Below are positions 43,681 to 51,324 of a stretch of DNA of 64,000 nt, piece after piece; position 1 is the first letter of the stretch; the number at the start of each line of letters is the position of its first letter. This DNA is from JANQPX01 sp039197065. Its GTDB lineage: Bacteria > Pseudomonadota > Alphaproteobacteria > Geminicoccales > Geminicoccaceae. The notes under the pieces are model-generated. The model did not search any database. It had not been told where the DNA came from and saw nothing but the letters and a program-made list of their open reading frames with translations. The DNA is taken from positions 1 to 64,000 of the forward strand of contig JBCCUL010000036.1 of assembly GCA_039197065.1 (NCBI GenBank), given 5' to 3'. The position numbers were made by a program, and so were the translations under genes.

Positions 43681-44553
43681 TCATCCGTCGTCGGCGAGAT
43701 GGTGACCGAGAGAAATCGATAGCGTCAGCACAAGACACATCGTGGCGATCAGCGGCCGAAATCCATGGGCCTCGCTTTCCATGATCTCGAAACTGACATC
43801 AGCCAGACGCGCAAGCGGGCTTAGCTGGCCGTCGGTAATGCCGATCAATGGCACTTTGTTATCCCGACAGCGTTCAGCCAGAGCGGCCACCTCCACCGAG
43901 TAGGGCTGGAAACTGATCGCCACCAGGACATCATCTGAGGAGATCGCGCGTGCCTGTTGCTCCAGCATGCCGCCGACACCGTCCAGGAGACAAGCCGGCC
44001 GACTCATCTCGTTCAGGAGATAGGCAAGGTAGCTCGCCACCGGAAAAGCTCGGCGTTGGGCGATCACATGAACAAGCCGGGCGCGGCCCAGCATGACGAT
44101 CGCCGACTGCAGCTGCGCGAGCGGCATGTCCTGATGCAGGCGCTCCAATCCCTCGATGCCGGCGGCCGCCACATCATGCAGCATCATCGACGGCAGGGAC
44201 CGGCCATCCGGTCTGCTCTCGGCGGAAATGCGCCTTATGCGCTCGCCATAATTGGGCGCCCGCGCCAGCAGCCGATCGCGAAACAACCGCTGCATGCTCG
44301 AAAAACCGTCAAAGCCAAGGGCCTTGGAAAATCGGATCAGGCTTGAGGGCGGCACCTTGGCGCGGGAAGCGATGACGGCGATGGTCTCGAGCGCCATGTC
44401 ATCGGGATGGTCAAGCGCATATTCCGCAACCTGCTGCAGCCGTTTGCTCAAGCCGTCATAATGTTCCGAGATCGCTGCTTTCAGCGTGTCGAAATCAGCC
44501 GGCAGGCTATCTTCGACGGACAGCTTGCCGCCGCCGTCGACTGGACGCGTCAT
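43681..44553 (-). CDS. MurR/RpiR family transcriptional regulator
   Basis: 290 residues from ATG 44553, with GGGAGG 7 nt upstream. An N-terminal helix-turn-helix (LQQVAEYALDHPDDMALETIAVIASRAKVPPSSLIRFSKALGF in pieces) is followed by a SIS domain (LVHVIAQRRAFPVASYLAYLL, VLVAISFQPYSVEV) that binds a phosphosugar or related ligand. It is divergent from the decarboxylase gene and probably controls it. Confidence 0.92.
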   Translation of the reverse strand: MTRPVDGGGKLSVEDSLPADFDTLKAAISEHYDGLSKRLQQVAEYALDHPDDMALETIAVIASRAKVPPSSLIRFSKALGFDGFSSMQRLFRDRLLARAPNYGERIRRISAESRPDGRSLPSMMLHDVAAAGIEGLERLHQDMPLAQLQSAIVMLGRARLVHVIAQRRAFPVASYLAYLLNEMSRPACLLDGVGGMLEQQARAISSDDVLVAISFQPYSVEVAALAERCRDNKVPLIGITDGQLSPLARLADVSFEIMESEAHGFRPLIATMCLVLTLSISLGHHLADDG

Positions 44554-44624
44554 GGCGTTCCCTCCCGGCGTCAACGTCGCGTCCTCCGAAGTATTGACGT
44601 TGGGCCGGCTAAAAGCATTTAGAG

Positions 44625-44640
44625 GATATCGAGTAATATC
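44625..44640. promoter_or_regulatory. Inverted repeat in the regulator-decarboxylase gap, candidate operator
   Basis: GATAT-CGAGTA-ATATC lies midway between the divergent RpiR-type regulator and decarboxylase genes. A TTGACG at 44594 could be a -35 for the plus direction. The evidence is symmetry and position only. Confidence 0.3.
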
Positions 44641-44717
44641 AAAATCATCTAAGCACAAATTCATCTTACGTCAAAGAGGCGTACAGCCCCGTCAAGTCTG
44701 TGAGGAGCGAACGTAAC

Positions 44718-46130
44718 GTGGACCATAAATCCTTCCGGCATTGGGCCCGGCATGCGGCCGACTGGTCTGCAGACTATCTGGAATCCGTCGACGAGAAGCC
44801 TGTCCGCGCCCAGACAAAGCCAGGTGAGATCGAAGCGCAGCTGCCGGCCGCACCGCCCGAAAAGGGCGAGGACATGGCGCGGCTCTTCGAGGACGTCGAT
44901 CGACTTTTGATGCCCGGCATGACCCATTGGCAGCATCCGCGCTTCTTCGCCTATTTCCCCGCCAATTCCAGCCCGCCCTCGGTCATCGCCGAATATCTGA
45001 CCGCCGCCATGGCAGCGCAATGCATGCTCTGGCAAACCTCCCCCGCAGGCACCGAGCTTGAAACCGTGACGCTTTCCTGGCTGCGCCAGATGCTGGGATT
45101 GCCGACCTCATTTACCGGCGTCATCCAGGACAGCGCGTCGTCCGCCACGCTCGCCGCTATCCTCACCGGACGCGAGAAGGCGCTCGGTTTTAGGGGCAAT
45201 CAGGACGGACTCGCCGCTCACCCGCCCGTGCGCGTCTACTGCTCCGCGCAGGCCCATTCCTCGATCGACAAAGCCATCTGGATCGCCGGCATCGGCCAGG
45301 CCAACCTGGTCAAGGTTGTCGGGACGCCCGACAGCGTTGACTTTGATGCGGAGGCACTGGAGCGTCATATTCAGGTCGACCGCGAGGCGGGCCGCCTCCC
45401 CGCGGTGGTGATCGGGACGATTGGCAGCACCAGCATCGGCGCGATGGATGACCTCCGCGCCATCGGCGAGGTGGCGAGGCGCCACGACCTCTATTTCCAT
45501 GTCGACGCCGCCTGGGCCGGCAGTGCACTGATCTGCGAGGAACACAGACACCTCATCGACGGTATCGACCTTGCCGACAGCTTCGTCTTCAACCCGCATA
45601 AGTGGCTGCTCACGAATTTCGACTGCACCGCCCACTTCGTGCGCGATCCCAAAGCGTTGGTGAAAACCCTCGGCATCCAGCCGGACTATCTGAAAACCGA
45701 AGGCGAGGCCGGGATCAATTACAGCGAATGGTCGATACCGCTGGGACGACGCTTTAGAGCCCTGAAACTCTGGTTCGTGATCCGAAGCTATGGCGTCGAT
45801 GCCCTTTGCGATATCATCCGCAACCACGTCAGAATGGCCGAAGATCTGGCCCGGAAGATCAAAGCGCATCCCGATTTCGAGCTCACCACCAAACCGTCCC
45901 TTTCGCTTCTGACATTCCGCTATGCGCCGGCAGGTGCTTCGGACCTGGATGATCTGAACACCCGCCTCCTTCAGGCGATCAACGACGATGGCCGCATCTA
46001 TCTCACCCAAACCCGCTATCGGGGCGACTATGTCATCCGCTTCCAGGTGGGCCAGCTCTATACGACCGATAGGGATATCGACTTGGCCTGGACGGTGATC
46101 GAGGAACTGTCGACAGCTCTTGCCACCTGA
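44718..46130 (+). CDS. PLP-dependent aromatic-L-amino-acid decarboxylase family
   Basis: About 470 residues from GTG 44718 (AGGAG 11 nt upstream); GTG 44700 is another candidate. THWQHPRFFAYFPANSS and QDSASSATLAAILTGRE match group II decarboxylases; DAAWAGSA binds PLP and the lysine is in FNPHKWLLTNFDC. It removes CO2 from an aromatic amino acid such as tryptophan, tyrosine or DOPA; the exact substrate cannot be read. Its control by an RpiR regulator is unusual, since those usually sense sugars. Confidence 0.92.
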   Translation: MDHKSFRHWARHAADWSADYLESVDEKPVRAQTKPGEIEAQLPAAPPEKGEDMARLFEDVDRLLMPGMTHWQHPRFFAYFPANSSPPSVIAEYLTAAMAAQCMLWQTSPAGTELETVTLSWLRQMLGLPTSFTGVIQDSASSATLAAILTGREKALGFRGNQDGLAAHPPVRVYCSAQAHSSIDKAIWIAGIGQANLVKVVGTPDSVDFDAEALERHIQVDREAGRLPAVVIGTIGSTSIGAMDDLRAIGEVARRHDLYFHVDAAWAGSALICEEHRHLIDGIDLADSFVFNPHKWLLTNFDCTAHFVRDPKALVKTLGIQPDYLKTEGEAGINYSEWSIPLGRRFRALKLWFVIRSYGVDALCDIIRNHVRMAEDLARKIKAHPDFELTTKPSLSLLTFRYAPAGASDLDDLNTRLLQAINDDGRIYLTQTRYRGDYVIRFQVGQLYTTDRDIDLAWTVIEELSTALAT

Positions 46131-46262
46131 CCTGCCCCAGCCGGACTGGACTGTCAGATTTCTTTACAAGATCACTGTCAAACTTCACCTCAATCGTAAG
46201 GTATATTTTACATGTTTTGATTGAAGACCAGGCAACCTATTGTAATTAAAAGTAAATTTATG

Positions 46263-46278
46263 TGGCATCGTTTTTGCT
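46263..46278 (+). promoter_or_regulatory. Sigma-54 (RpoN) promoter of the PEP-CTERM gene
   Basis: TGGCATCGTTTTTGCT has GG at 46264-46265 and GC at 46276-46277 with exactly 10 nt between, the -24/-12 spacing of RpoN promoters, plus the TTGC core. The start of transcription would be near 46289, 34 nt before the ATG. PEP-CTERM genes in other Proteobacteria are known to be driven by sigma-54 with the PrsR activator. Confidence 0.75.
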
Positions 46279-46322
46279 GTCTCTCATTCGATTCCTGGAA
46301 ATAAAATAGAGAGGATGTCGAC

Positions 46323-47009
46323 ATGAAGACAGCAGTCCTTTCGTGGCTCTGCGCCTTAGGTCTGTTCGTAGCCGCACAGCGGGCTGAGGCGATCATTATC
46401 AACGTCGACCGGGCAACCTTCGACGCCTCCGTGACGGCCGCAACGGTGGATTCAGAAAATTTTGACGGCTTTGCAGACGGAACGTTCCTCGGCGTCGTCG
46501 GCGACGTAACATTCTTCACAAGCGGCGGAGGTGCCGTCATCACCGACGACTTCGCGACCTCGACCGCCCCGAACAGTCTGGGCTCGATCACGACATTTGC
46601 CGAAATCCTGGGCTCAGGCGGCGAACAGGCCACGTTCGCTTTCGCCAACCCGATCACGGCATTCGCTATCGACATCATTACGACAGCCGTCGGCGCCGGC
46701 GCCTATCAGGCCGATATTGGCGGGGACAACGCCGACAGTATCGACCAGGTCTTCCCCGGTGGGCCGACCGGGCAATTCATCGGCTTCACCTCGACGATAC
46801 CCTTTACATCCGTAACCATCAGCGCAGTCTCGGGCTTCGACTTCACCTTGGACACGCTAGTCTTCGGCCAGGCTGCAAATCTGGTCAGCACGAGCGGTCC
46901 GCCCACCGATGTTGCTGAGCCGAGCGCCTTGCTGCTGCTGTCTGGTGGCTTGCTTGGAATAGCATGGGCGACGCGACGTCGAAGGCGGCGTTCCATCGCT
47001 CGCTCATGA
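46323..47009 (+). CDS. PEP-CTERM domain protein (XrtA substrate)
   Basis: 228 residues. It has a signal peptide (SWLCALGLFVAAQRAEA), a low-cysteine, Thr/Ser/Gly-rich mature part of beta character, and a C-terminal sorting signal: VAEPSALLLLSGGLLGIAW then seven basic residues. The usual PEP is AEP at 198-200, a tolerated variant. Exosortase A (12999) should cleave here. The promoter is sigma-54 type. Expected location is the cell surface or extracellular matrix. AGAGAGGA precedes the ATG. Confidence 0.92.
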   Translation: MKTAVLSWLCALGLFVAAQRAEAIIINVDRATFDASVTAATVDSENFDGFADGTFLGVVGDVTFFTSGGGAVITDDFATSTAPNSLGSITTFAEILGSGGEQATFAFANPITAFAIDIITTAVGAGAYQADIGGDNADSIDQVFPGGPTGQFIGFTSTIPFTSVTISAVSGFDFTLDTLVFGQAANLVSTSGPPTDVAEPSALLLLSGGLLGIAWATRRRRRRSIARS

Positions 47010-47026
47010 GAAGTCCGCGGACGGTC

Positions 47027-47045
47027 CAGTGATGTGACCACATCA
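47027..47045 (+). repeat. 3'-end palindromic element, copy d
   Basis: Minus-strand reading TGATGTGGTCACATCACTG. It begins 18 bp after the stop of the PEP-CTERM gene, in that gene's sense orientation. One arm of the stem differs from consensus (GTCACATCAC). Confidence 0.7.
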
Positions 47046-47112
47046 GTTGTTTGTCGCTTTTTCCGTCAGACTGACGCCATGCGCCTAGGTTTCGCGTGCG
47101 GCCCAGAGAGTC

Positions 47113-47131
47113 TTTCGATGTGGTCGATCTA
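47113..47131 (-). repeat. Degenerate palindromic element after the xdhC-like gene (copy h)
   Basis: GATGTGGTC at 47117-47125 matches the element, but the second arm is shortened before CTA, which is the TAG stop of the xdhC-like gene. It faces copy d, so the 104-bp gap is bounded by both. Confidence 0.4.
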
Positions 47132-47458
47132 AGAGGTCACGGCCTCGATATAGACCTCAAGCTTACCGCCGCAGGCGAGGCCGACCTCCCAGGCCTGCTC
47201 ATTGGAAACGCCGTAGTCCAGCAGCTTGGGCGGCTCACCTTCCATGATCTCCAGCGCCTCTCTGACGACGGCGCCCTCTATGCAGCCGCCGGATACCGAG
47301 CCGACCATCTCGCCCCGGTCGTTGATGCCAAGCTGGCTGCCGACCGGGCGGGGCGACGAGCCCCAGGTGCTGACCACGGTCGCGACGGCAATCTTGTGGC
47401 CGTCATCCTGCCAGCTCGCCAGCTGTTGCAACACCTCGTCGTGGTCGGTCGTCGCCAT
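47129..47458 (-). CDS. XdhC/CoxI N-terminal-domain protein
   Basis: 109 residues from ATG 47458, with GAGGG 6 nt upstream; ATG 47506 is a less likely start. The whole protein is one XdhC_CoxI domain: IAVATVVSTWGSSPRPVGSQLGI, GSVSGGCIEGAVVREA, and YGVSNEQAWEVGLACGGKLEVYIE. XdhC proteins insert the sulfurated molybdenum cofactor into xanthine dehydrogenase-type enzymes. Full proteins also have a Rossmann domain, which is absent, as in split XdhC systems. It may serve the hydroxylase at 4974-8587 despite the 39-kb distance. Confidence 0.87.
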   Translation of the reverse strand: MATTDHDEVLQQLASWQDDGHKIAVATVVSTWGSSPRPVGSQLGINDRGEMVGSVSGGCIEGAVVREALEIMEGEPPKLLDYGVSNEQAWEVGLACGGKLEVYIEAVTS

Positions 47459-47622
47459 CTGCTGTCCCTCGAATGTCACCGTTCCTGCTTCAATATAGGA
47501 CGTCATGTGGCGACGTACATCGCCGATCATCGATCTCGCCAGGCGACAAAAATGCCACTGGTATTTTTGTCAAAAGTGTTTTCTCTATCCTGGATTGCAT
47601 ATCACGGAAGGAGATGCGGCCG

Positions 47623-48258
47623 ATGGCGGGCAAGGTGATCGTAATCGCGCAGCAAAAGGGCGGCGCCGGCAAGACGACGCTCGCCATTCAACTCGCCGTC
47701 GCCTGGCAGCAGGCCGGCAAGACGATCGCCATGCTGGATGTCGACCCGCAGGGCAGCCTCAGCGCCTGGCGCGATCTCCGAGATCGAACGGTTGGTGAAG
47801 AGGACGGCCCGGCAGTCGATGCGCTTTCCGGCTGGCGCCTCGGCAACCAGCTATCGACGGCGAAACGCGATGCGGACCTGGTGATCGTCGACAGCCCGCC
47901 CCATGCCGAGACCGATGCGAAAGCCGCCGTCCGCGCGGCTGATCTGGTCTTGCTGCCGATCCAGCCGACCATGCTCGACCTCTGGGCAACCGAAGCGACG
48001 CTCGATCTCGCCGCCGCCGAAAAGACCAAAGCCCTCCTGGTCCTGAACCGCACGCCGCCGCGCGGCCTCGCCGCCGAAGCCGTCATCGCCGAAATCAAAA
48101 AGAAAAAATGGCCGCTCGCCCGCACCCGCCTGGGCAATCGCCAGGCCTTCGCCGCCTCGATCAACGAAGGCAAAGGCGTCTCGGAAACCGCCCCCAGAAC
48201 CGCCGCCGGCAAGGAAATCCAAGCCCTCGCCAAGGAAATCCAGCGCAAGGTGGTGTGA
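47623..48258 (+). CDS. ParA family ATPase
   Basis: 211 residues from ATG 47623, with AAGGAG 9 nt upstream. The deviant Walker A KGGAGKTT (12-19), DVDPQGSL (switch I) and LVIVDSPPHAETD (Walker B) are present. Short ParA proteins of this kind move plasmids, protein clusters or appendage factors. No parB-like partner is next to it, so it is an orphan. The stop is followed directly by palindromic copy e. Confidence 0.9.
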   Translation: MAGKVIVIAQQKGGAGKTTLAIQLAVAWQQAGKTIAMLDVDPQGSLSAWRDLRDRTVGEEDGPAVDALSGWRLGNQLSTAKRDADLVIVDSPPHAETDAKAAVRAADLVLLPIQPTMLDLWATEATLDLAAAEKTKALLVLNRTPPRGLAAEAVIAEIKKKKWPLARTRLGNRQAFAASINEGKGVSETAPRTAAGKEIQALAKEIQRKVV

Positions 48259-48276
48259 CGTGGTGTGACCACCTCA
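48258..48276 (+). repeat. 3'-end palindromic element, copy e (start of a 71-bp block)
   Basis: Minus-strand reading TGAGGTGGTCACACCACGT. It starts at the last base of the parA-like stop codon. The match with copy c continues to 48328, ending in CCGATGGTATGCGG at the same distance. Confidence 0.8.
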
Positions 48277-48443
48277 TTGACGTCCGGCCGTCTGCGAAGA
48301 GCGAGCCAGGATAACCGATGGTATGCGGTTCGTTGTCGGGTAGGGCGTGAGCGATGCGTCGGCGGTTCTGGCTCTGACAATCTGACCCGGGATGACATTG
48401 AAAGGCACGGAGATAGCGGGCTGCGATCACCCTGTTCACTCCT

Positions 48444-49127
48444 TCATCGCGGCAAACACTGCCAGGCAAGCGGCGCGGGCAATAGGTCCTCCGAGGCGTA
48501 ATCGATCCGCAAAACCCGTCTGGCGTTCGCTGTCAGCGATCGCGGCGAAGCGTGGAGCGTCAACATTTTCAGGACAAGGATATCTCCACGATCGGCAAGG
48601 CATTCCTCGATCGGATAACGCTCGGCTACCGCACGGGCCATGGTGGCGGGGACAACGCCCTCCTTGTGACTTCCCACCGCGATCCGCATCGCACCATCTT
48701 CTGGCTTACCGCTATCAAGATGGATCCGAACAAAGAACATCCTTTCAAGGACTTCCAACGCCGGTTCACAATGCCAAATATCCGACTTCTTCGACCAGTT
48801 TACAAAAGCAGAAAGTTCGTGACGTTCTGAGACACAGATGACGCGATCCTGATGCCAAGGAACGCCCCAATTGTTGGTTTGCGTTTTGTTGAAGGCAACG
48901 ATCCGAACGGGCAAAAGCGACGGCTCGAAGATGCTCATGATGCGCCCCAGAGTGCTGTCTTTCGACAGGATATCAGCTAATGCGGTCTGCGGTTCGATGC
49001 GCTCTCCGGCCTTCTCGTCAGGGACTGAGATGCTATCCAGTGTTGCAAGTTCGCATTCCGGTAGCGCTTGGCGGAACCAGCAACGCCCGCTTTGCGCAAA
49101 TTCTGCAAGACTCTCCTGCGGCGTCAT
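48444..49127 (-). CDS. Phytanoyl-CoA dioxygenase (PhyH) family protein
   Basis: 227 residues from ATG 49127. The Fe(II) facial triad shows as WHQD (H92, D94) and H192 in LTLHASPRS, with an arginine in NARRVLRIDYA for 2-oxoglutarate. These enzymes hydroxylate unactivated carbons of small molecules; substrate unknown. It lies 66 bp downstream of palindromic copy f on the same strand. No obvious ribosome binding site. Confidence 0.83.
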   Translation of the reverse strand: MTPQESLAEFAQSGRCWFRQALPECELATLDSISVPDEKAGERIEPQTALADILSKDSTLGRIMSIFEPSLLPVRIVAFNKTQTNNWGVPWHQDRVICVSERHELSAFVNWSKKSDIWHCEPALEVLERMFFVRIHLDSGKPEDGAMRIAVGSHKEGVVPATMARAVAERYPIEECLADRGDILVLKMLTLHASPRSLTANARRVLRIDYASEDLLPAPLAWQCLPR

Positions 49128-49192
49128 GACCCGAACCAATATCGTAAGCTTGGCGGCATACCGTCCCGCCTGGCAGAGGCGGTCCGAGTCGA

Positions 49193-49211
49193 TGAAGTGG
49201 TCACACCACTA
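49193..49211 (-). repeat. 3'-end palindromic element, copy f
   Basis: Plus-strand TGAAGTGGTCACACCACTA; its last three bases form the TAG stop of the DUF3820 gene. Beyond it, CGGCATACCGTCC (49154-49166) matches the second block of copies c and e. The CCGCCT/AGGCGG hairpin at 49166-49182 is nearby. Confidence 0.8.
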
Positions 49212-49475
49212 TTCGACCATGTCTCTGATGACGCCATCGGCCCCGTTGGCCTTGAGCTCCAGCGCCAATTTCATGAGGAAGCCAAGCTTACCGTCGGGAA
49301 AGCCGTTGTCGACGAACCAGAAAAGGTATTCTTCGGGGAGTTCGATCAGGATGCGGCCGGCAAAGCGACCGAACGGCATTTTCCAGGTGGCGAGTTTCAG
49401 GAGGTCGTCCTGATCGAAGCCGAGATCCGGGCGTTCTAGGCCGTCGCTGGCCGGTTCATCATGGTTTGGCGTCAT
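49209..49475 (-). CDS. DUF3820 family protein
   Basis: 88 residues from ATG 49475. The core WKMPFGRFAGRILIELPEEY then LFWFVDNGFPDGKLGFLMKL matches DUF3820 (putative quorum-sensing-regulated virulence factor) proteins: the M-P-F-G-(K/R)-x-x-G-R motif and the L-P-E-E-Y-L helix. Function unknown. GGAGG lies 12 nt upstream. The stop codon is supplied by palindromic copy f. Confidence 0.83.
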   Translation of the reverse strand: MTPNHDEPASDGLERPDLGFDQDDLLKLATWKMPFGRFAGRILIELPEEYLFWFVDNGFPDGKLGFLMKLALELKANGADGVIRDMVE

Positions 49476-50081
49476 GGACCTGATCGTCCTCCGGGTCAGG
49501 CTGTCCAGCTTGATGCCTGAGCTTTCGACCTTGCCGACGACATCTCTGGTCCGCTTACCATTTCTTAACCTCGATGCGCTAGCGAGAAGAAGCCTCGCCG
49601 GTCCATGCGATCCTGGGAATCCGCACCGCGCCTGTCTCCACCGCTGGTGGACCGACTCCCACGGTCGCATGGACCAGGAGCAGAATGACAGAAACGGGTT
49701 TACGGAAGGTTAATGCGAAATGCCTTTGGTCTTGTTCGTCCCTCGCACGCCATCCTCTTAGCAAGCCTGACCTGCACCGCGCACATTATTCGTCGGCGTT
49801 ATGTCAAAACCGTCAAGTTCCTGGTGGGCTATCATGATCCTGTTGCCGAGTAGCGATGATCTTGCATCTCGGTCCGGCCATTCGCCGCAATGCGGAGACG
49901 CCGTGCCATCTTCGGCAATCTCGGTCGGTCATCTCAACGTGAAAATGATGCCGGCGGGATGCCCGAGAGTTCTGGTAAACGTCGGGCCGGACCGACCTTC
50001 ATCCCACCCTGCGAAACTCTTCCGATGCGAGTTTTGCGACGGCGTTTAGGCCCTCAAGGCCATTCGTCGTACAGGAACTGT
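49476..50081. other. 606-bp region without a supported gene
   Basis: Small frames occur on both strands but none has a ribosome binding site, a signal or a recognisable motif. I see no tRNA, palindromic element copy or clear terminator. Composition resembles the flanks. Confidence 0.5.
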
Positions 50082-51191
50082 CTAACTCCGTCCTCCGGAG
50101 ACTGCCGCGAGATTCGGGCGAGACTCGTCCGCCAAGTCGACGCTGTCGGCCGCGCCGACCGTGTCCACCCAGCCGGCAAGGTTTTGGGTGGCGATGTCGG
50201 CGAGGAGATCGATGTGATCGTCATCGGCGTTGAGGCAGGGGATGTAGGTGAACTGTTCGCCGCCGGCTTCTTCGAAGGCTTCGCGGATTTCTTCCTGGAT
50301 TTCTTCAAGCGTCTCGACGCAGTCGGCGGAAAAGCCAGGAGCAATGACAGCGATTTTCTTCTGCCCGTTCTCGGCCAGTTCGGCCACATGCTCGACGGTG
50401 TAGGGACGGAGCCATTCTTCCTTGCCGAAGAGGGACTGGAAGGCGATCTGGAGCTTGTCTTTCGGCCAGCCGAGTTCCTCTCGGAGCAGTCTCGCGGTCT
50501 TCTGGCATTGGCAGTGATAGGGATCGCCGGCGAGCAAATACCGCTTGGGGACGCCATGGAAGGAGGTGACAAGGACGTCCGGCTCCCAGTCCAGGTTCTC
50601 GAGGTGATGGCGGATGGACTTGGCGAGCGCTCGAATATAGCCGGGGTGATCGTGATAGGCGGGAACGGTGCGCACGGCCGGCTGCCAGCGAATGTCCATG
50701 AGGGCGCGGAAGGCCTGATCACAGGCTGTGCCGGTGGTGGCCGCCGCGTATTGCGGATAGAGCGGGAAGATCACGATGCGCTGGCAGCCCTGGTCTTGGA
50801 GCGCCTTGATCCTGGATGCGGTGGTCGGGTTCCCGTAGCGCATGCCGTAGTCGACGACGACCTCATCGCCGAACCTTTCGCGCAGCTTCGCGCCGAGCTT
50901 TTCGGTTTGCTCGCGGGTGATGGTGCGAAGCGGGCTTTCATTGCGCTCGTGGTCCCAAATGCTCTCATAGGCCTCGCCCGAGGAGAATGGCCGCTTGGTC
51001 AAGATCACGACGTTCAGCAGGATCTTCCAGAAAAACGGGTTGACCTCGATCACACGGCGATCGGAGAGAAATTCCTTCAAATAGCGCCGCATGTCCCAAT
51101 AGCCGGTGCTGTCGGGCGTTCCGAGATTGAGAAGGAGCACGCCAACCTTCTCGGGCAGCACGGGCGGATGGTCGGGCGGCAATATGGCCAT
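50082..51191 (-). CDS. hemH: Ferrochelatase
   Basis: 369 residues from ATG 51191 with GGAG 9 nt upstream. VGVLLLNLGTPDS opens the fold; MRYGNPTTASRI, FPLYPQYAAATTG, VTSFHGVPKRYLLAGDPYHCQCQKT (with the catalytic histidine) and FQSLFGKEEWLRPYT follow, and APGFSADCVETLEEI closes it. It inserts Fe2+ into protoporphyrin IX, the last step of heme synthesis. Transcribed alone. The C-terminus is about 25 residues longer than the conserved domain. Confidence 0.97.
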   Translation of the reverse strand: MAILPPDHPPVLPEKVGVLLLNLGTPDSTGYWDMRRYLKEFLSDRRVIEVNPFFWKILLNVVILTKRPFSSGEAYESIWDHERNESPLRTITREQTEKLGAKLRERFGDEVVVDYGMRYGNPTTASRIKALQDQGCQRIVIFPLYPQYAAATTGTACDQAFRALMDIRWQPAVRTVPAYHDHPGYIRALAKSIRHHLENLDWEPDVLVTSFHGVPKRYLLAGDPYHCQCQKTARLLREELGWPKDKLQIAFQSLFGKEEWLRPYTVEHVAELAENGQKKIAVIAPGFSADCVETLEEIQEEIREAFEEAGGEQFTYIPCLNADDDHIDLLADIATQNLAGWVDTVGAADSVDLADESRPNLAAVSGGRS

Positions 51192-51324
51192 GATTAAAAT
51201 CTCCATGATCAACGACGCATTGGCAGACTACCAGGTCAGGCGTGCCCGGCAGGCTGTTCGTTGATCTTTTCCTTACGGCCTTATCCCAGGTCCGGATCAA
51301 GAAGTAGGCATTTGACCGCTGAGT

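Noticed and set aside
49801..50049. 82-codon frame downstream of the DUF3820/hemH gap
   Set aside because: Low-complexity composition, no ribosome binding site and no recognisable motif.
50110..50160. A stretch in the hemH 3' end resembling 27259-27292 (about 30 bp)
   Set aside because: It is coding in hemH, and the 27-kb copy is better explained as a diverged palindromic element; the resemblance may be chance.
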